In this document: piece after piece, positions 5,702 through 13,885 of the stretch | Layout: each line of letters opens with the position of its first letter | How positions within the stretch are numbered: the stretch's first letter is position 1 | Source: Bacillota bacterium | GTDB taxonomy: Bacteria; Bacillota; Bacilli; Paenibacillales; NBRC-103111 | Assembly (NCBI GenBank): GCA_023386955.1 | Contig: JAEWIS010000057.1 | Span: 1-13,885 of the forward strand | Length of the DNA stretch: 13,885 nucleotides | Direction: 5' to 3' | Notes under the pieces: model-generated | What the model was told of the DNA's origin: nothing | What the model saw: the letters and a program-made list of their open reading frames with translations, nothing else | Databases searched by the model: none | Position numbers and translations under genes: made by a program

Positions 5702-7516
5702 ATGGATGCCGTGGACGAGAGGAGGGAGCGTCTTCTGAATAAGGTCCAGTTAAGCGTCTGTATGATTGTAAAGGATGAGGAGCAATGGATTGGCCGCTGC
5801 CTTGCCAGCATCCGCCCTTATGCGGGAGAAATTATCGTAGTGGATACGGGCTCCCACGATCAAACAGCAGGGATTGTCCAGTCCTTGGGGGGACGTATCC
5901 TGCCATTCGAGTGGACGGGAAGCTTCGCTGATGCCCGGAATTTCGGTCTGGAGCATGCAACTGGAGAATGGATCATGTGGTTGGATGCGGATGAAGAAGT
6001 AGATGTACAACAAGCAAGTCACTTGCTGGAGCTGCACCAATATAAGAAGAGTAATTTGCTGGCCGTGGAAATGATCCATTTCAATGGGGCCTTACATCCT
6101 CACCCTGACGAAGCATACCGCATGGTCCATCATCGTCTCTTCCGAAATGGCAAGGGTTTTTACTTTACAGGAGACATTCATGAGCAATTATCCAATTCCC
6201 GTACGGATATGGTACAGGAGGTGGAACAGTGTGAGATTCTGCCTGTTACGGTGCTTCATTACGGTTATTTGGAGGCAGTTGCCGATACAAAGCATAAATT
6301 CTCACGAAATTTCAGCATCCTGCAAAAGAAGCTGGCCGAGATGCACGAACCCGATCCTTGGCTGATGTACCATTTGGCCAGTGAGTATTACCGGAAGAAG
6401 GATTACAACACTGCCATCGATCAGCTCAATTTGGCTATCCGCATGGCACTTGCCCAGGGAATGCTACCTCCACCGTTGTTTTATAAGCTGAAATATGCCT
6501 CGTTGCTTGAAGCAAAGCAATTTGAAGCCGCGTGGTCGGGCATTGATAAAGCGATTTTGCTTTATCCGGATTATGTGGACTTACATTTTTACAAAGGGTG
6601 CATCTTGCTCCAGTTGGGTAAGGCAGAATTAGCACTTCCTACGTTTGAGGAATGTTTGCGGTTGGGCGATGTACATCCCCATTATATGACCCTGCAAGGC
6701 GCCGGTTCCTTCTACACCTTCTACTATCTTGGTTTGTGCTATGCCCAATTGAAAGCCCCGCACAAAGCAAGCCAGATGTACGTAAAAGCCCTAGAGCGAT
6801 CTCCCCATTTTTCGGAAGCCAGGCAGGAGTTGGAACGGGTAAGAGCTTCAGAACATAGCATATCGTGTTTAGTTGATTCCAGCTCGTCCGCTTTTCTACC
6901 AGATTCTATGCAACCCATAGCCGACCCCTATCCTGTAGTTATTGCCGCCCGGTTGACCATAGGGACAATGTTAATTCCAGGGGGAAACGGGCCGGACCGG
7001 TTAGATCAATGGCTGAAAGAATGGGATGCTTATGCAGATGAATGGTTGATTGTGGACTGCGGTCTGCAGCGGGAGGAAAAAGCGGTTGCCCGCCGGTATG
7101 CTCATCAACTTGTTGTTTACAACAACAGTAATTCCGAATGGGCTAAACCGGGAATCGTTCTCCGCGAAACAGCATCCTGCGAATATTTTCTATGGCTTCA
7201 TCCTGCGGATCGTCTGACCCCGGAGGCTTCGCAGGAGCTGGATGCGTTGCGGCAATGGCTGGATGCACAAGACGGCAGGAAAATGGATGCAATTTCATTC
7301 CAGTTAAGCTGGCCCAATCCGGAAACTGACGATTCAACGGGTTGGACGGTTACACGCAACCGGCTGGTGCGCAAAGCTGCGATTGCGGATTGGAATCCCC
7401 AACTGGAGGAATTCCTCCTGCCGCCTGGAGCATTGGTGCAGGAAAGCGGGATTCGGTTGCAGTTTGACCGGGGCTTGGGGAGGAAACAACTAAACACTTT
7501 GTCAGAAAGCAGTTAA
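5702..7516 (+). CDS. Large SunS-like glycosyltransferase: GT2, TPRs and a degenerate second GT2 domain
   Basis: A 604-residue protein. Residues 16-190 are a GT2 domain with [11 protein letters not shown] (17-27), VDTGS (47-51), LDADEE (94-99), GDIHEQL (157-163) and VLHYGYL (184-190). Residues 215-380 are TPR-like helices. Residues 408-600 look like another GT2 domain by order of motifs: EWLIVDCGL (447-455) in place of VDTGS, LWLHPAD (497-503) in place of LWLDADE, RNRLVRK (552-558), and PQLEEFL (566-572) where active copies have GPVHEYL. Key Asp and His residues are lost, so it is probably a non-catalytic, binding or structural domain. The ATG at 5702 has no Shine-Dalgarno. A GGAGG at 5721-5725 is followed nine bases later by CTG (5735), which would give a start matching the paralogue. 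It precedes the collagen-like genes and probably modifies them. Confidence 0.88.
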   Translation: MDAVDERRERLLNKVQLSVCMIVKDEEQWIGRCLASIRPYAGEIIVVDTGSHDQTAGIVQSLGGRILPFEWTGSFADARNFGLEHATGEWIMWLDADEEVDVQQASHLLELHQYKKSNLLAVEMIHFNGALHPHPDEAYRMVHHRLFRNGKGFYFTGDIHEQLSNSRTDMVQEVEQCEILPVTVLHYGYLEAVADTKHKFSRNFSILQKKLAEMHEPDPWLMYHLASEYYRKKDYNTAIDQLNLAIRMALAQGMLPPPLFYKLKYASLLEAKQFEAAWSGIDKAILLYPDYVDLHFYKGCILLQLGKAELALPTFEECLRLGDVHPHYMTLQGAGSFYTFYYLGLCYAQLKAPHKASQMYVKALERSPHFSEARQELERVRASEHSISCLVDSSSSAFLPDSMQPIADPYPVVIAARLTIGTMLIPGGNGPDRLDQWLKEWDAYADEWLIVDCGLQREEKAVARRYAHQLVVYNNSNSEWAKPGIVLRETASCEYFLWLHPADRLTPEASQELDALRQWLDAQDGRKMDAISFQLSWPNPETDDSTGWTVTRNRLVRKAAIADWNPQLEEFLLPPGALVQESGIRLQFDRGLGRKQLNTLSESS

Positions 7517-7623
7517 GTATTTTCCAACGAAAGGGGGGATGCGCCGGTCTGATCATTGTAGGAGATTGCCAAAGCCGGAGGGCAATTGTCTTAGAAATTC
7601 ACTTGGAAGAGGAGTTGTGTGGG
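7517..7623 (+). other. Gap between the glycosyltransferase and the first collagen-like gene
   Basis: No terminator is present. A short hairpin, ATTGCC (7565-7570) with GGCAAT (7581-7586), lacks a T-tract. Absence of a terminator allows read-through from the glycosyltransferase gene into the collagen-like genes, so they may form one transcript. No convincing promoter is seen. Confidence 0.4.
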
Positions 7624-8877
<1,254 letters not shown>

Positions 8878-8934
8878 TTAACAATACAGATTCTTGGAGT
8901 TTTGATAATGCTGTATGCGAAGGAGTTGTGCAGG

Positions 8935-10152
8935 ATGCCGAACTATATATCCCTTCCCGTCATCAGCGGCGCGAGCGCAGTTCTGGAAGAAGTTACGCTC
9001 TTGGCGGAAGTGACATATCCTCTTGCAGAGGTGACCTTTGTGCTCCCGTTGCTGCTGCGTACCGAGTCCTCGGGGAGATACCGGCTGCTTATGGAATATG
9101 TCATCAGCAGGAATGGAGTTCCGTTGCTGCTGCGTAATGTGGCTCTTGAGGGGCAGGCTGTTGCCGGAGAGCAGGTTCAGACAGACGCGATTGTCAAATA
9201 TGTGCACCCTCTTGAAGCAGGGCTTCATACCTATCAGATTCAAGCTACCATCCGACAGACGGTGAATCTCGCTTCAGAGGTACTTGCAGGAACCCCGCTA
9301 CTGCAGACTGGCCCGGGCCCCATTGTTCTTGCCGGCCCCATCGGGCCCACAGGACCCACAGGACCTACAGGTCCTACAGGTCCTACAGGTGATACAGGTC
9401 CTGATGGCAGCCAGGGTGGTAGTGGAAAGGGAGGTACAGGTCCAGGCGGTCTCACAGGTCTTACGGGTCCTATAGGCCCTACCGGTTACGGAAATGGACT
9501 GCCAGGCACTACAGGTGCCACAGGCGCTAGTGGAATTGGATTAACAGGAAACACGGGTCCAACAGGTATTGGGATACCAGGTCCAACGGGTCCAACAGGA
9601 TATGGACTCACCGGCCCTACTGGCGCTCCTGGACTCCAGGGTCCTATTGGATATGGAACCACCTCAGCAACGGGGCCGACTGGGCCAACAGGGCCAACCG
9701 GCGCCACCGGCCCCACAGGGTTTGCCGGAGAGGCACTTCCACAGATACAAGTCGTGTATTCTTCAGTTTTGCCGGCTCCAGTGACAGCACAAGAGGGGGT
9801 TACCAACTTATTCGCCTTCCCCTATCGTTTTATGATGTTTCCTGGGACCCTGGACGGTTATATTCAAGTACAAATCAAACCGCAAAACTCACCTTATACC
9901 GGGCCTGCTCTGTTTAGAGGGGGTTATGAGGTATTCGCTGGTGAGAGGCAAATTAACGAAGTATTCTACGGGTTAGTCGGGCAGGATTTGCTGGAAATTG
10001 TGCTGCCTATTCGTATGGACATTACCAATCAATATAATGGTGTTGATCTGAATTTCTATTATGTAATACAAAATAATAACCCAGTGACTAGCTTTGATGT
10101 TGTTGTTACCCAAGCTGCATTTAGTTTAACTGTATACAATCTAGAACACTGA
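8935..10152 (+). CDS. Collagen-like protein 2
   Basis: A 405-residue protein from ATG 8935, with AAGGAG (8920-8925) nine bases before. An earlier TTG start at 8902 would bury this site. Residues 1-122 are the shared N-domain ([39 protein letters not shown]). Residues 125-265 are the stalk, opening with six GPT/GPI triplets, then a Gly-rich break ([12 protein letters not shown]), then triplets with GYG, GIG and GNG interruptions. Residues 266-405 are a beta-rich C-domain unlike that of Clp1 in sequence ([28 protein letters not shown]). The 57-base gap after Clp1 has no terminator. Probably in the same transcript. Confidence 0.88.
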   Translation: MPNYISLPVISGASAVLEEVTLLAEVTYPLAEVTFVLPLLLRTESSGRYRLLMEYVISRNGVPLLLRNVALEGQAVAGEQVQTDAIVKYVHPLEAGLHTYQIQATIRQTVNLASEVLAGTPLLQTGPGPIVLAGPIGPTGPTGPTGPTGPTGDTGPDGSQGGSGKGGTGPGGLTGLTGPIGPTGYGNGLPGTTGATGASGIGLTGNTGPTGIGIPGPTGPTGYGLTGPTGAPGLQGPIGYGTTSATGPTGPTGPTGATGPTGFAGEALPQIQVVYSSVLPAPVTAQEGVTNLFAFPYRFMMFPGTLDGYIQVQIKPQNSPYTGPALFRGGYEVFAGERQINEVFYGLVGQDLLEIVLPIRMDITNQYNGVDLNFYYVIQNNNPVTSFDVVVTQAAFSLTVYNLEH

Positions 10153-10211
10153 TAATAGCTAAATATATTCAAAGTCTCTGAGAATAAGGAATTTTGTAGG
10201 AGGAGCGGTGA

Positions 10212-12245
<2,034 letters not shown>

Positions 12246-12261
12246 ACGAAGGAATTCCAGG

Positions 12262-12297
12262 GAGGGAAAGGGTCGTGCCTTACCCTTTCCCTCTTTT
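12262..12297 (+). terminator. Rho-independent terminator after clp4
   Basis: A perfect 12-bp stem runs from GAGGGAAAGGGT (12262-12273) to ACCCTTTCCCTC (12282-12293), with an 8-base loop, followed by TTTT. It lies 16 bases after the clp4 stop and closes the transcript of the collagen-like genes, so clp5 needs its own promoter. Confidence 0.9.
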
Positions 12298-12364
12298 ATC
12301 TAAAATTTAATTTCTTTGAGACTACGACATGCAAATATAAAAAGATTCTAGGCAAACAAGTTTA

Positions 12365-13885
<1,521 letters not shown>

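Overview
The window looks like a chromosomal segment of a low-to-medium GC, spore-forming Firmicute, most likely Paenibacillus or a close relative. The reasons are strong AGGAGG-type ribosome binding sites, SunS-like family 2 glycosyltransferases carrying TPRs, and an array of Gly-X-Thr collagen-like proteins of the kind found on Bacillus and Paenibacillus spores. The genus is an inference; nothing in the sequence fixes it.

Layout. Positions 4-171 hold tRNA-Val(UAC) and tRNA-Leu(CAG), closed by a strong terminator. A small MerR-type DNA-binding protein follows (366-785). Its promoter has the hallmark MerR geometry: a 19-bp spacer filled by a perfect 7-3-7 inverted repeat. A two-gene minus-strand unit (2056 down to 901) encodes a conserved small protein with an acidic tail and a helical protein I do not recognise. 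After a 534-bp non-coding region comes a plus-strand pair of overlapping glycosyltransferase genes (2591-4899), then a convergent hexapeptide-repeat acetyltransferase (5487-4963), with a shared 17-bp terminator stem between them. A third, larger glycosyltransferase (5702-7516) leads a plus-strand series of four collagen-like genes (7624-12245). A terminator follows, and then a fifth collagen-like gene (12447 to the window edge) that is still open at the end and consists almost entirely of a nine-residue GVTG(I/V)TGET repeat.

How the parts may work together (inference). The collagen-like proteins carry Thr at nearly every third position of their stalks, as in BclA-type spore filaments, where such Thr residues are O-glycosylated. 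Three glycosyltransferases and an O-acetyltransferase-like enzyme beside them would fit a dedicated modification set. Two structural classes of collagen-like protein are present. Clp1-3 have a beta-rich N-terminal domain, a stalk and a C-terminal domain. Clp4 and Clp5 begin directly with collagen triplets at Met-Ile-Thr-Gly and have no N-terminal domain.

The most unusual points are the degenerate extra glycosyltransferase domains at the C-termini of two of the glycosyltransferases, the regular 11-residue phase-shifted collagen repeat in Clp4, the very long acidic repeat of Clp5, and the MerR-type operator upstream of the regulator gene.
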